Source of the DNA: Dyella sp. ASV24
GTDB lineage: Bacteria > Pseudomonadota > Gammaproteobacteria > Xanthomonadales > Rhodanobacteraceae
Direction of reading: 5' to 3'
NCBI RefSeq assembly: GCF_016428905.1
Contig: NZ_JAELTQ010000043.1
Location: forward strand, 1-33,774
Length of the DNA: 33,774 nt
Shown: positions 1 to 7,915 of the stretch, piece by piece
How positions within the stretch are numbered: position 1 is the first letter of the stretch
How the letters are laid out: the number at the start of each line of letters is the position of its first letter
The notes under the pieces: generated by a model
Seen by the model: only the letters and a program-made list of their open reading frames with translations
Databases searched by the model: none
What the model was told of the DNA's origin: nothing
Position numbers and translations under genes: made by a program

Positions 1-1047
1 AGCTGGCTCATCCTTGTAGCAAGCGATGATGGCGGACACGGAGCGCCGCTTGGCTTGCGCCGTTTTCTTGGAGCGCGCCTGGAGTTCGTCCGCCGACAAG
101 CTGCTCACCCAGCGAGAGGTATCCAGCAGGCCCTGATCCAACGGAACTTCCGCCTGCCACCCGAGCAGGCGCTCGGCTTTAGCCGGATTGGCGTACCAGT
201 CGGGCAAGTCCCAGTCGCGCCCTTCCATGGTTCCAAACGAAGGCGCCGCATCGATCTTGAACAGTCGCCGCGTGGTCTCGGCGAGGTCTGCGATGGTGAC
301 TTTCTTGCCGGCGCCGATGTTGAAACTCTCGCCGTAGATCGACGGATTCATCTTGACCGCGGCCAGAATAAAAGCCGCGCACACATCGTTCACATGCACA
401 AAATCGCGCGAAGTACGCGCATCCACCAGGGGCGGGAGGGCGCCGTTGACGGCGTGGCGCAGCAGGTTGGGAATCAGCCGCGAGCTGTCCTCCAACGGAC
501 CGTATACGGAGTACAGACGCAGATTCACACACGGGAAAGCGTGCGACTTGCCCATATAACGCAGGTAATCAGAGACCGCGACCTTGGACACCGCGTAATG
601 GCTATTGGGCTCGCGGGGCGCGTCTTCGTCAGGGGCTGCGCTATTCGTGCCGTATTCGGACGAGGTACCCGCATGGACGTAGGCGGCGATCGAGCGGCCA
701 GACAGCAATTCCACGAGCGAGGTGATGGAATTGAAATTGGTCTGATAGATGAGCTGCTGGTTCTGCTCGAACGAGTAGGCGCCATAGGCGACGCAGTCGA
801 ACACGGTGCGAGGCGCGGTGCGGTCGATCAGATGGCGCACTGCCGCCGGATCCACCAAGTTGGCGGCCACAATGTTGCCGTCGGGAACGTCGTCCAAGCG
901 CCAGTTCTTCTCGCGCTGAACGACGGCGTAGACGTCGGGGCGCACAGCGAGAATGGCGCGAAACAGGTTAGCGCCCACGAATCCCGTGGCTCCCGTGACG
1001 ACGATCGGGCCGGCAAGCGCGCGGATATGCTGGGTCAGGTCTGTCAT
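1..1047 (-). CDS. NAD-dependent epimerase/dehydratase fused to GT2 glycosyltransferase (3' end beyond window)
   Basis: Open from ATG at 1047 to the window edge (349 codons, no stop). It is an extended short-chain dehydrogenase: the glycine-rich NAD(P) motif VTGATGFVG lies at residues 17-25, the active-site TSS at 128-130, and the YxxxK pair is Y151 and K155 (HYAVSK). This family epimerises, dehydrates or reduces nucleotide-activated sugars in the cytoplasm. After the SDR fold ends near residue 315 there is a Lys/Arg-rich linker, then SVSAIIACYKDEPA at the edge. This is the typical first beta strand and nucleotide-binding start of a GT2 glycosyltransferase, so the gene probably encodes a two-domain enzyme. 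The ATG overlaps the TGA of the upstream transketolase gene (ATGA, 4 bp), indicating translational coupling. The role is probably making and transferring an unusual sugar of a surface polysaccharide; the exact substrate cannot be read from the sequence. Confidence 0.88.
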   Translation of the reverse strand, partial: MTDLTQHIRALAGPIVVTGATGFVGANLFRAILAVRPDVYAVVQREKNWRLDDVPDGNIVAANLVDPAAVRHLIDRTAPRTVFDCVAYGAYSFEQNQQLIYQTNFNSITSLVELLSGRSIAAYVHAGTSSEYGTNSAAPDEDAPREPNSHYAVSKVAVSDYLRYMGKSHAFPCVNLRLYSVYGPLEDSSRLIPNLLRHAVNGALPPLVDARTSRDFVHVNDVCAAFILAAVKMNPSIYGESFNIGAGKKVTIADLAETTRRLFKIDAAPSFGTMEGRDWDLPDWYANPAKAERLLGWQAEVPLDQGLLDTSRWVSSLSADELQARSKKTAQAKRRSVSAIIACYKDEPA

Positions 1048-1958
1048 AGGCGCTGCATGCTGTCGATGGCGTTGAGGAGACTTCCGGGGTCCAGCCCGGA
1101 TGCCTTGCGCAGATAGGTCTGCGAGCCGTAGCGCGGATAGTGGTGTGCGCGGGCGTAAAGATGATGAAGTCGGGCGTTTGTGCCTTCGCGCAACAGATAC
1201 AACGCGAACTCGGCAGCAAAGCTGCCGCGTTCGACGTGCTCTTCCGCGACGCAAACAGCGCCATGCGCAGCGACCTGCGCCATCAGCGCTAAGGGCGGCG
1301 GGTTCTGTGACAGCGGCAACTCGGCAAGCGCCCACAAGTTGGGGCGAGATGCCTTAGGCAGTTCTTGGATAGCGTCGATATACGTACCAGCCAGCGGACC
1401 CACCGCAATAACCGGCACGCCGCCTCCGTTGGTCAGTTGGCGCCACGGCGCATAAGCCGGCACCGCGAAACCGCGAGGTGGTTCGCCACGCCCCAATCGT
1501 AGATAGACGGCCATAGGGCTTTCACCGGCGCTCTGGATGACATCACCCACATCCTCATCGAATACCGGCACATAAGCTTTCAGGTTGGGTAGTGTCAGCA
1601 GCACGCCATAGTCTTCGATGGCATGGTGCGTAGGTCCCATCACGCCATAGCCGTAACCGCCACCGTTACCGATCAGGCGAACGGGCAAGCCGTGGAAAGT
1701 GATGTCGTTGCGGATCTGCTCGAAGGGGCGCGCGTAGCAAAACGGGGCGATGCTGTAGACCCAGGCTTCCAGGCCTTGCCGCGCCATGGCCGCCGATACG
1801 GAGACCATGTTCTGCTCCGCCACACCCGCGTTGATGAAGCGCTTACCCAGCGCCTGCTGTAAGGGCTCCAACGCCATGAAACCCAAGTCCCCCGTAAGGA
1901 AGACCATGTCTGGACGTTGGGCGCGGTTGACCAGCGCGTCGCACAGTTGCTTTCTCAT
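1044..1958 (-). CDS. Transketolase, C-terminal subunit (split transketolase)
   Basis: 304 aa, corresponding to the pyrimidine-binding and C-terminal domains of transketolase. The conserved catalytic glutamate context GVAEQNM is at residues 45-51 (E48), in the usual place for activation of thiamine diphosphate. The GNGGGYGYGVMGPTHH stretch (about 98-113) is typical of this half. Together with the preceding gene it would form a heteromeric thiamine-diphosphate enzyme transferring two-carbon ketol units. Housekeeping transketolase in this clade is a single chain of about 660 aa, so a split pair inside a sugar-nucleotide operon is more likely dedicated to a specialised sugar. The start ATG overlaps the stop of the N-terminal subunit by 4 bp, and the stop overlaps the start of the epimerase gene by 4 bp. 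The identification is firm; the dedicated polysaccharide role is inference. Confidence 0.93.
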   Translation of the reverse strand: MRKQLCDALVNRAQRPDMVFLTGDLGFMALEPLQQALGKRFINAGVAEQNMVSVSAAMARQGLEAWVYSIAPFCYARPFEQIRNDITFHGLPVRLIGNGGGYGYGVMGPTHHAIEDYGVLLTLPNLKAYVPVFDEDVGDVIQSAGESPMAVYLRLGRGEPPRGFAVPAYAPWRQLTNGGGVPVIAVGPLAGTYIDAIQELPKASRPNLWALAELPLSQNPPPLALMAQVAAHGAVCVAEEHVERGSFAAEFALYLLREGTNARLHHLYARAHHYPRYGSQTYLRKASGLDPGSLLNAIDSMQRL

Positions 1959-2725
1959 CGCTGCGCCAAATCGTCAATGGCCTGACGGTAGGTTTCGTCA
2001 TTGAGCGGCAGGTAGTGCCACTCCATGCGATTTTCCATGAAGGAAATGCCCTTGCCTTTGACGGTTTCCAGCACGATCAACCTTGGCTTTGCCACCGATG
2101 CATGAAGGGCGGTACGAATCGCGGCGGGATCGTGTCCATCAATGATCTGCATGTCCACATCAAAGCCTGCCAACCGCTCCCACAGCGGAGCCATGGAGGC
2201 CACGTCTGCCGTAGAGCCAAAGCCTTGCAGACGGTTGTGATCGATAAGGATGGTCAGGTTGGACAGGCCATGATGGCAGGCGAAGATAAGCGCCTCCCAC
2301 GTCGAACCTTCTTGCCACTCTCCATCCGAGGTAAGGCAGTACACGTGGCCTTCTTCGCCTTTCAGCGACAAGGCGAGCGCCGTGCCAGCCGCCAGCGAAA
2401 GACCGTGACCCAGGCTGCCCGTGGCGAACAGGATGCCATCGATGCCGCTGGCCGGCGGATGTCCCGCCAGCAGCGTCGCATCCTTGTGGAAGGTCGTCAG
2501 GTCCGCGTCGGTCAGCCGGCCAGCGCTCCACAGGGCCACGTACAGCGCGCCAGCCGAATGCCCCTTGGACAACACGAATCGATCATTGGCCGTCATGTGC
2601 TCGTTGAACATGACCGCCAGCGCGTCGATCGCAGAGAGATTGCCCCCGATGTGGCCAACACCACTTTCGTAGTGCATGCGGATCAATCGTTTGCGTATGT
2701 CGGTTAGTCGGTTGGCATCGAGCAT
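1955..2725 (-). CDS. Transketolase, N-terminal subunit (split transketolase)
   Basis: 256 aa, equal to the thiamine-pyrophosphate-binding half of transketolase. Visible signatures are HYESGVGHIGGNLSA near residue 20, SKGHSAGALY near 54, GSLGHGLSLAAG near 108, and the metal/TPP motif SDGEWQEGSTWEA near 133, followed by DHNRLQ about 28 residues later. The usual first Gly of the GDG motif is Ser here, as in many split transketolases. It is the first gene of the cluster seen in the window; the 270 bp upstream carry no other gene on this strand, so a promoter probably lies at about 2730-2850, though no convincing -35/-10 pair was found. It is coupled by a 4-bp overlap to the C-terminal subunit gene. 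Confidence 0.93.
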   Translation of the reverse strand: MLDANRLTDIRKRLIRMHYESGVGHIGGNLSAIDALAVMFNEHMTANDRFVLSKGHSAGALYVALWSAGRLTDADLTTFHKDATLLAGHPPASGIDGILFATGSLGHGLSLAAGTALALSLKGEEGHVYCLTSDGEWQEGSTWEALIFACHHGLSNLTILIDHNRLQGFGSTADVASMAPLWERLAGFDVDMQIIDGHDPAAIRTALHASVAKPRLIVLETVKGKGISFMENRMEWHYLPLNDETYRQAIDDLAQR

Positions 2726-3051
2726 GCGGATAGTGCACTTAGGCGATTGTCTTGGCTCAGCGTCGCGCCTTGAACAGATGTCGCCGCGCCGCCCCCTGCA
2801 GTACGTTGCCTTGACCCGGCCACGCCATCAGTCACGGCACGTCCGGCCTCAGCCAGAGAAGTCTTGCAGTGTAATTGAACGCCAAGAGATTCCGACCGCT
2901 TTCTTGCAAGCAGTCCGCCAGCCTGTCGCCGGCACACGTTGTAGGTTGTCGATCAGCGCAGTCGGGAGCACTGATCGAGGGTTAGAAAATTGTTATGGAG
3001 CAGCGCAATTCGACACCGGTAACAGCGTGTTGCGCGCTCCCCGTAGCTGCC

Positions 3052-3189
3052 CGCGAGGTGCCCGCCGGCAGCTACGGGCTCAACATCGAACGTCGCAGCT
3101 TTCTCGATGACGGCCGCGTGGTGGAATTCACCACCTCGTGGTATCGCGGCGACATCTACGACTTTGTGGCGGAACTGCAGACGGATTGA
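3052..3189 (+). pseudogene. Remnant of GntR-family regulator (C-terminal UTRA tail only)
   Basis: The in-frame stretch ending in the stop at 3187-3189 reads NIERRSFLDDGRVVEF, a dozen residues on YRGDIYDF, and ends VAELQTD. That is the last beta strands of the UTRA ligand-binding domain of GntR/HutC regulators (consensus: ...DG.pvEyt.s.yRGDrY.F...l). No winged-helix domain or start of UTRA is present upstream; the frame before residue REVPAG is unlike the family. It is therefore read as a truncated gene, not a small protein. A diverged second copy lies at 6335-6439, on the other side of the hydrolase/AraC pair. Confidence 0.65.
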
Positions 3190-3216
3190 TCTGCAGCTCC
3201 GCCGCCACTGCTCTCT

Positions 3217-5004
3217 TCAGGGCTTCGCGGCCAACGGCAGGACGAGCGCGCTGGGGTGCTGCGCATCGTGGTAGAGCGTAACCGTAACGGTGCGCGCATC
3301 TTTACCCGACTCGTCCGTTACGACGCCGCCGCTGTTGTAGTTCTTCTCGAAGAACCGAGTGTTGACTGGCCCGATGGCCAGACGCAGCCGGCTTCCCTTG
3401 GCGATGCGTCGCGCGATGAAAGCGAAGTTGTCGAAGTCATAGCGTTCAATCGCACCGGGCTTGACCAACGCTGGCGTGCGCAGACCCTTCCGATAGCGCG
3501 CACGGAGAAACTGCGAACCCAGCTGCACGCTGCTTCCATCAGGACGGATCTCATAGAGGAAGGCGGCGAGATCGGTATCGGGCTGATCCATGGATAGCCA
3601 TAGCGATAGCTTGGGAAAGCCGGCGAACTCGGTGTCCTGCGTCAATGGGGCCGTGTGATAGACAAGGATCTTGCCGTTGGCGCCCAGCAATCCGCTCTGG
3701 TCGGTGAGGGCTTGTCCCGCGTCTTCTGCGCCATCCCAGGCGTTGAAGGTAGTGTCGTGAGGATCGTAGACATAGCTGTCGGGCTTGCTTGCCTCGCGCG
3801 GCGTCGCGGATGTGAGCGCGCCAGACTCGTAGACACCACGGTTATGGCCGTTGTCGGAGGTCAGGTACATCGATGTGCTGCCGCTGGTGATGGCGTCCAG
3901 TGAGGGCGCATAGCGCCATTCGCCCTCGTCACCCAACAGCATGTAGTAAGTCACTCGGTCCTTGAGGAAGGCGGGCTTGCTGCCGCCTTTGAGCGTCCAG
4001 TCGTACCAATCTTTGTCCAATGCATTGATGTCGACCATGCTTGCCTTACCGAACTTGATGCCAGCGTAGGTTTCGGTAGGCGTGCGTGTGCCCGCGTGGT
4101 CCCACGGACCGATCAACAGATAGTGCTTGGACGCTGCCTTGGCCGACGCGGCGCGCAGATGATCGCGGTAATAAGACAACGCGCCGTATTGGTCGTCGTC
4201 GTACTGACCGGTAATGGTAAGGATCGGCAGGTCGATCTTGGCGAACTGGGCCGGTGTTGCGCTGTAGCTATCCCAGTAGGCGCCGGGTTCCGGATGATCC
4301 AGCCAGGTCTGGAACACGGGTGAGGGGTTGCCCACCACGGTGTCGAGTTCGCGGAACGGTCGCTGCGTTTTGTACAGTTTGCCGAACTGCATGGCCCAGA
4401 AGGGCCAATCGCCGAAGGTCCCTTCCTGCCCGGCATGCCCGCTGGTCAGCGTGAGCCATTGGATGTCATAGGCGTAGTAGATGTTGTTGAGGAAGGGAAA
4501 GTCGACGCCTGGCCGCACCGCGGCGACAGGTACGATGGTCGCAAGGTGCGGTGGGAATTCTTTGACGGTCGCCCACTGATCGTAACCGGCGTACGAGCCG
4601 CCCCACATGGTGACCTTGCCGTTACAGTAGGGCTGCTTCGCCAGCCACTCGACGACATCGTAGCCGTCCTTGGCTTCCTGCAGCATCGGTGTGAATTGAC
4701 CCTCCGAGTTGCCCCGGCCGCGAACGTCCACGGCGAGAAACACGTAGTCGTGGGTGGCGAAGTACACGCCGCGGGGATGGTAGGTGTCCGAGATATACGG
4801 GGTCAGCGTGAAGATGCAGGGGAGGGGTGTGCGCTGCCCCTCTGGACGATAGAGCGTTGCATTCAGTTTGACGCCATCGCGCAGGGGAATCTTCACGCCC
4901 CACTGGAAGTCGAACGGCGGTGTGCTTCCGGCGGCGGGACCATCGGCGATGGCGGGGGTGGCAAGCAACAGGGCGGATACGAGGGCGGCAACGCGCAATG
5001 ACAT
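3217..5004 (-). CDS. Secreted CocE/NonD-family alpha/beta hydrolase (S15 X-Pro dipeptidyl-peptidase-like)
   Basis: 595 aa from ATG 5004, chosen because an AAGGA ribosome site lies 8 nt upstream and the protein then opens with a signal peptide (MSLRVAALVSALLLATPAIA, cleavage after about residue 20). The reading frame stays open further upstream, but that part is not protein-like. Catalytic motifs of the CocE/PepX family are present: nucleophile GGSYAG (S137), acid in GQYDDD (about D268) and base in GPWDHAG (H303). A jelly-roll PepX C-terminal domain follows (DLAAFLYEIRPDGS, about residues 465-590). Members hydrolyse acyl esters, amides or X-Pro peptides; the substrate is unknown. The signal peptide places it in the periplasm or outside the cell. 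The AraC-type regulator gene ends 88 bp upstream on the same strand, suggesting co-transcription or local control. Confidence 0.92.
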   Translation of the reverse strand: MSLRVAALVSALLLATPAIADGPAAGSTPPFDFQWGVKIPLRDGVKLNATLYRPEGQRTPLPCIFTLTPYISDTYHPRGVYFATHDYVFLAVDVRGRGNSEGQFTPMLQEAKDGYDVVEWLAKQPYCNGKVTMWGGSYAGYDQWATVKEFPPHLATIVPVAAVRPGVDFPFLNNIYYAYDIQWLTLTSGHAGQEGTFGDWPFWAMQFGKLYKTQRPFRELDTVVGNPSPVFQTWLDHPEPGAYWDSYSATPAQFAKIDLPILTITGQYDDDQYGALSYYRDHLRAASAKAASKHYLLIGPWDHAGTRTPTETYAGIKFGKASMVDINALDKDWYDWTLKGGSKPAFLKDRVTYYMLLGDEGEWRYAPSLDAITSGSTSMYLTSDNGHNRGVYESGALTSATPREASKPDSYVYDPHDTTFNAWDGAEDAGQALTDQSGLLGANGKILVYHTAPLTQDTEFAGFPKLSLWLSMDQPDTDLAAFLYEIRPDGSSVQLGSQFLRARYRKGLRTPALVKPGAIERYDFDNFAFIARRIAKGSRLRLAIGPVNTRFFEKNYNSGGVVTDESGKDARTVTVTLYHDAQHPSALVLPLAAKP

Positions 5005-5092
5005 GAAGGCGGTCCTTGTCGGGAGGAGGCGAATCCACTCCAGACTGGCCGGACCGGGCCGCTCATTCGTCCGAACGGGTGGGATCGGACGT

Positions 5093-6253
5093 TCAGGTCG
5101 CCGGTTCGTCGCGGGTCTCGTGCCGGTGACGCCGATACTCGCGCGGCGTACTGCCGGTAAGCCGCTTGAACACGGCATTGAAGGTCGACTTACTGCCGAA
5201 GCCACAGGCCAGCGCGATCTCCAGGATGCTGCGCTCATCGCTGGGATCGGCAAGATGCCGTTCGGCGGCCGCCACGCGATACCCGTTCACGAACTCGAAG
5301 AAGTTCTGCCCGCGCCCCTGGTTCAACGCCTGCGAGATGTAGTTCGGTGGCCAGCCGCCGCGCTGACTCAACGACTGCAGGTCGAGGCGGCTATCGCTAT
5401 ACAGTTGTTCGCGCTCCATCAGTCCCGCCAGTTCCGCCGCAATCGCAACGCATTGCGCGGTGCTGAGGGGCGATCTGGCATAGGGCACGGCCGGGTCAGC
5501 AGGCGCGAGGGATGCCTCGCCCTTCGGGGCCTCATCCTGCACGAGCACCGGCTGGCGCAGGCCAAACCAGGCGAGCATGAACAAAGTGGCGAAGGTCATG
5601 CCATCCAGCATCAGGGCAGGCCAGCCTTGCGGCGCCCGCCCGGCCGCCGTGGCGAAGCGATCCACCGTCATCCAGATCCAGCTCACGGCGATCAGGGTGG
5701 TCAGCCCGCGCAACCAGGTCAGGCGCAGCGCGGATTCGTCGGCAACGCTACGCTCGAGCACATGCCGCGAGCTATAGATATGCCGCACGGCAAGCACCAG
5801 ATAGGCCAGTCCTGACAGTACCCACGCGTGATAGGTCACAAGGAACGCCCATGCACCGATGCGGGTGGTGTCGAGGCCAGCAACAGCATTGGTCACAGAG
5901 AAAAGCAGGACCACACCGAACGGCAGCAGATGCCAGAGCTCACGGCGCTCGAATCCGCGCGAAGGAGACGTCAACGCAATCACGTAGCCGTAGAGCAACA
6001 GGCCATACAGATAGGCCACCGGCACATTCACGGCGTGCAGCCAACGGATGTTGCCAGCGGTCAGCGTGCGCCCCCACCCCGACCACGCCAGGTCCACCGT
6101 GCAGTCCAGCACCACGCAGATGAAGTACCCCAGCAGAAACAGAGACGCGCGCGTACGCGGCATGGCGGCGACCAGCACGATGGCCAGCGCACCCACACCC
6201 AACATGGCGGCCATGGTGGCCAGATCGACCAGCGTTTCCGTCGTCACAGGCAT
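5093..6253 (-). CDS. AraC-family transcriptional regulator with N-terminal membrane domain
   Basis: 386 aa from ATG 6253. The frame is open to 6427, but the extra residues are charged, unlike the family, and overlap a UTRA remnant on the other strand. About seven hydrophobic segments (near 8-30, 37-55, 72-95, 107-125, 134-158, 182-197, 213-231) form a membrane sensor. A linker is followed by the AraC double helix-turn-helix (about 288-375), including the second HTH signature ILEIALACGFGSKSTFNAVFKRLTGSTPREYR. Such proteins bind DNA from the membrane and respond to an envelope or extracellular signal. It lies 88 bp upstream of the secreted hydrolase gene in the same orientation, so that gene is the obvious candidate target. 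No strong ribosome site precedes 6253, so the exact start is uncertain. Confidence 0.88.
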   Translation of the reverse strand: MPVTTETLVDLATMAAMLGVGALAIVLVAAMPRTRASLFLLGYFICVVLDCTVDLAWSGWGRTLTAGNIRWLHAVNVPVAYLYGLLLYGYVIALTSPSRGFERRELWHLLPFGVVLLFSVTNAVAGLDTTRIGAWAFLVTYHAWVLSGLAYLVLAVRHIYSSRHVLERSVADESALRLTWLRGLTTLIAVSWIWMTVDRFATAAGRAPQGWPALMLDGMTFATLFMLAWFGLRQPVLVQDEAPKGEASLAPADPAVPYARSPLSTAQCVAIAAELAGLMEREQLYSDSRLDLQSLSQRGGWPPNYISQALNQGRGQNFFEFVNGYRVAAAERHLADPSDERSILEIALACGFGSKSTFNAVFKRLTGSTPREYRRHRHETRDEPAT

Positions 6254-6334
6254 CGGCGTCCGGTGAGGTGCAGGCCAGTGTGTACGATGCGCGCAGACCT
6301 TGCCACGTTTCCGCAGTGGCGCCAGCCTGGCGCA

Positions 6335-6439
6335 GAGCACCGCCACTTTCTCGATAACGGTCGCGGGATGGAGTTCTCTATCTTGATCTATCGCGGCGAC
6401 ATCGACGACTTCATGGCTGAGCTGCAAACCGGTGAGGTA
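6335..6439 (+). pseudogene. Second remnant of GntR/UTRA regulator C-terminus
   Basis: In frame this reads EHRHFLDNGRGMEF, then YRGDIDDFMAELQTGEV, clearly the same end-of-UTRA motif as at 3052-3189. At DNA level 6335-6430 and 3088-3183 align without gaps at about 75% identity (72 of 96 by hand count). The natural stop of the first copy is absent; the frame runs on to 6523 without further family similarity. No DNA-binding domain is attached. It is a gene fragment, more decayed than the first copy. Confidence 0.6.
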
Positions 6440-6442
6440 GGT

Positions 6443-6975
6443 CTCGAGCCTCCGGCAGCCCGAAGCGCCACCTTAGACATCATGGCGGCATGCGTCGCCA
6501 AAAGAGCGCCGGCGGGTAGATAACCGCTGGTCACCGGGCAATCAGAAGATCACCCTGGAAATCCGAGCGGCAAACCGCTCATCGGTTACGCCATGCACGG
6601 ACGGACACGTTAGCCAAGGAGGGGGAGGCCATCGTCCGGAGCCGGCGCGGCATAAGCCGGTCGCGCTCTATGCCTTGATCACACGCAGGGGAATAGACAA
6701 ACCGTGGCCGCAAAATCCCCAGTAGAAACGCGACGCCGTAAACAGCTCAACGGTTAACGCCGAGCGGCGGAGGCGAGGGGGACCACCCCATGATTATTCG
6801 CGTGGCCAGTCGTGCGGACGGCTGACAGCGCCATACCACCGCTGAGTCCACCGCCAAGCGACGCCGGCCCGTTCAAACGACATGCTTAAGAACGAGTCTG
6901 GACCAGCCATACCTCAACTGTCAATAGGATCCGGACGACACGAGTCAGGGTAAGCCGTACATTGCTAGTGGGCGT
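6443..6975. other. Gene-free stretch between AraC region and XRE repressor
   Basis: No credible coding region was found in about 530 bp. The only structure noticed is a small perfect hairpin at 6565-6580 (GAGCGG, loop caaa, CCGCTC). It contains decayed sequence downstream of the second UTRA remnant and the promoter region of the XRE-type repressor gene; no clear -35/-10 pair could be assigned. Confidence 0.4.
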
Positions 6976-6989
6976 TTGCCTAAAGGCAA
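6976..6989. promoter_or_regulatory. Candidate autoregulatory operator of XRE repressor
   Basis: A perfect 6-bp inverted repeat around a 2-bp centre, TTGCCTAAAGGCAA, ends 7 bp before the ATG at 6997 and contains the AAAGG ribosome-binding sequence. Small XRE/Cro-type repressors commonly bind short dyads over their own start region, so binding here would block both transcription and ribosome access. The assignment is positional inference; the dyad itself is seen directly. Confidence 0.5.
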
Positions 6990-6996
6990 CAGGTAT

Positions 6997-7332
6997 ATGG
7001 CTAACTTTAGTGATCGCCTTCGGGCTGCAAGAACGGCGGCAAATTTCACCCAAGAACAGTTGGGTTTTGCCGTGGGCGTATCGAAGCAAGCCGTGTCGGA
7101 TTGGGAGAACGAGCGGCAACACCCTAGTTGGCCGTTATTGGCGCCCTTATCCAAGGAACTAGGCGTATCGCTGGATCACCTGATCGCTGGCGCCCCTTTA
7201 TCACGTCGAGTGCAGGAGGAAGCTGCCGCCTACGGCGAACCGCTGCCACCTGATCTTCGACGCTTGCTTGAGGTGGGACGCCGCCTTACGCCGCGCAAGC
7301 GCAAGGCGCTCTTGACGCTGCTCGGCAAGTAA
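6997..7332 (+). CDS. XRE-family (Cro/C1-type) helix-turn-helix repressor
   Basis: 111 aa from ATG 6997. A TTG at 6976 in the same frame is less likely because it lies inside the palindrome that carries the ribosome site. Residues about 5-60 form the HTH_3 fold: FSDRLRAARTAANFTQEQLGFAVGVSKQAVSDWENER, with recognition helix SKQAVSDWE. The rest is a basic tail (LTPRKRKALLTLLGK) without a known ligand domain. It acts as a cytoplasmic DNA-binding regulator; the target is unknown. It stands alone in its orientation, with a short terminator 30 bp downstream and the fimbrial operon beginning 584 bp further on, so it could control either itself only or the fimbriae. A phage origin is possible, but no phage gene is nearby. 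Confidence 0.87.
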   Translation: MANFSDRLRAARTAANFTQEQLGFAVGVSKQAVSDWENERQHPSWPLLAPLSKELGVSLDHLIAGAPLSRRVQEEAAAYGEPLPPDLRRLLEVGRRLTPRKRKALLTLLGK

Positions 7333-7361
7333 GTCTCCGCTCTCACTGATGACGGTGGCCC

Positions 7362-7382
7362 GGCGTGGCTCTGCGCCTTTTT
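7362..7382 (+). terminator. Short rho-independent terminator after XRE gene
   Basis: GGCGTG, loop gctc, TGCGCC (four GC pairs plus two G-T wobbles), directly followed by five T. It sits 30 bp after the repressor stop codon. The stem is weak but the T run is in the correct place. Confidence 0.45.
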
Positions 7383-7686
7383 CAGACTCATCTGATGCAC
7401 GCCACATCATCATCCCCATGAGAATGCACCGTCTGCTGAATCCACCGCCAAGATGGCGTGGATCGATCGCATAGTTAACGCCTGCGAATCCGGCCGCAAC
7501 TAGCTCAAGCCAAGCACGTGGACGACAGAAGATCGTCCTGCCTGCCACGGCTTCTTCCTCTCTCATGGCGCATCAAGGCACGGTGACCAGTGGTCGCCTT
7601 AGGCATTGCTCATCAGCGTCAAACTGATGCGCCGCGCATGCCAAAACAGCGAATCGCGGTGACATGGCGATATAGACGTCCATTTT

Positions 7687-7700
7687 TGAGACCGCTCTCA
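7687..7700. promoter_or_regulatory. Dyad TGAGACCGCTCTCA upstream of fimbrial operon
   Basis: TGAGA and TCTCA arms around ccgc, 216 bp upstream of the pilin ATG. A 12-of-14 match, TGAGAGCGCTCTGA, lies at 28942-28955 upstream of the giant adhesin. It is a possible binding site for a common regulator; there is no proof beyond the match. Confidence 0.25.
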
Positions 7701-7842
7701 TTTCCAGGTCAAGCGCAGCCTTACTAGGATGCGCCAGTCGCTTTCTTTATGCGACGAAAAGCCCTCGCCTCTATCTAGTGGCAACGGCGATCGGAAGGCG
7801 TCTCCCGCACTAGAACGCCATTCGTTGAGACATCACTCGTGC

Positions 7843-7867
7843 TTCAACTCGCGCCAAACGAGTTGAA
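7843..7867 (+). promoter_or_regulatory. 9-bp inverted repeat in leader of major pilin gene
   Basis: TTCAACTCG, spacer cgccaaa, CGAGTTGAA: perfect 9-bp arms, ending 48 bp before the ATG. A second small stem (7871-7884) follows directly. Depending on where transcription starts, this is either an operator or a 5'-UTR stem-loop that could stabilise the abundant pilin message. Confidence 0.45.
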
Positions 7868-7915
7868 AGGCTCGCGCGTGCGAGTTCCTAACATCATCCT
7901 TAAGGAAATCTGTAA

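Larger units (their letters stand above)
7383..7915 (+). other. Upstream region of fimbrial operon
   Basis: A gene-free stretch of about 530 bp before the major pilin. It contains a small dyad at 7687-7700, a strong 9-bp inverted repeat at 7843-7867, a second dyad CTCGC-gcgt-GCGAG at 7871-7884 and the ribosome site TTAAGGA about 9 nt before the ATG. The length suits a multi-input promoter, but no sigma-70 hexamer pair at good spacing was recognised. Short open frames here have no protein-like features. Confidence 0.5.

Noticed and set aside
55-1116. 353-codon plus-strand frame at the left edge
   Set aside because: Antisense to the epimerase-glycosyltransferase gene, which has clear NAD-binding and YxxxK motifs and is coupled to its neighbours.
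2015-2707. 230-codon plus-strand frame
   Set aside because: Antisense to the transketolase N-terminal subunit; no family features.
6976-7332. XRE repressor starting at TTG 6976
   Set aside because: The TTG is the first base of the palindrome that carries the ribosome site; ATG 6997 begins the HTH domain at the normal distance.
7201-7566. 121-codon minus-strand frame across the XRE gene end
   Set aside because: Overlaps the well-supported repressor and the terminator on the other strand, with no protein features.
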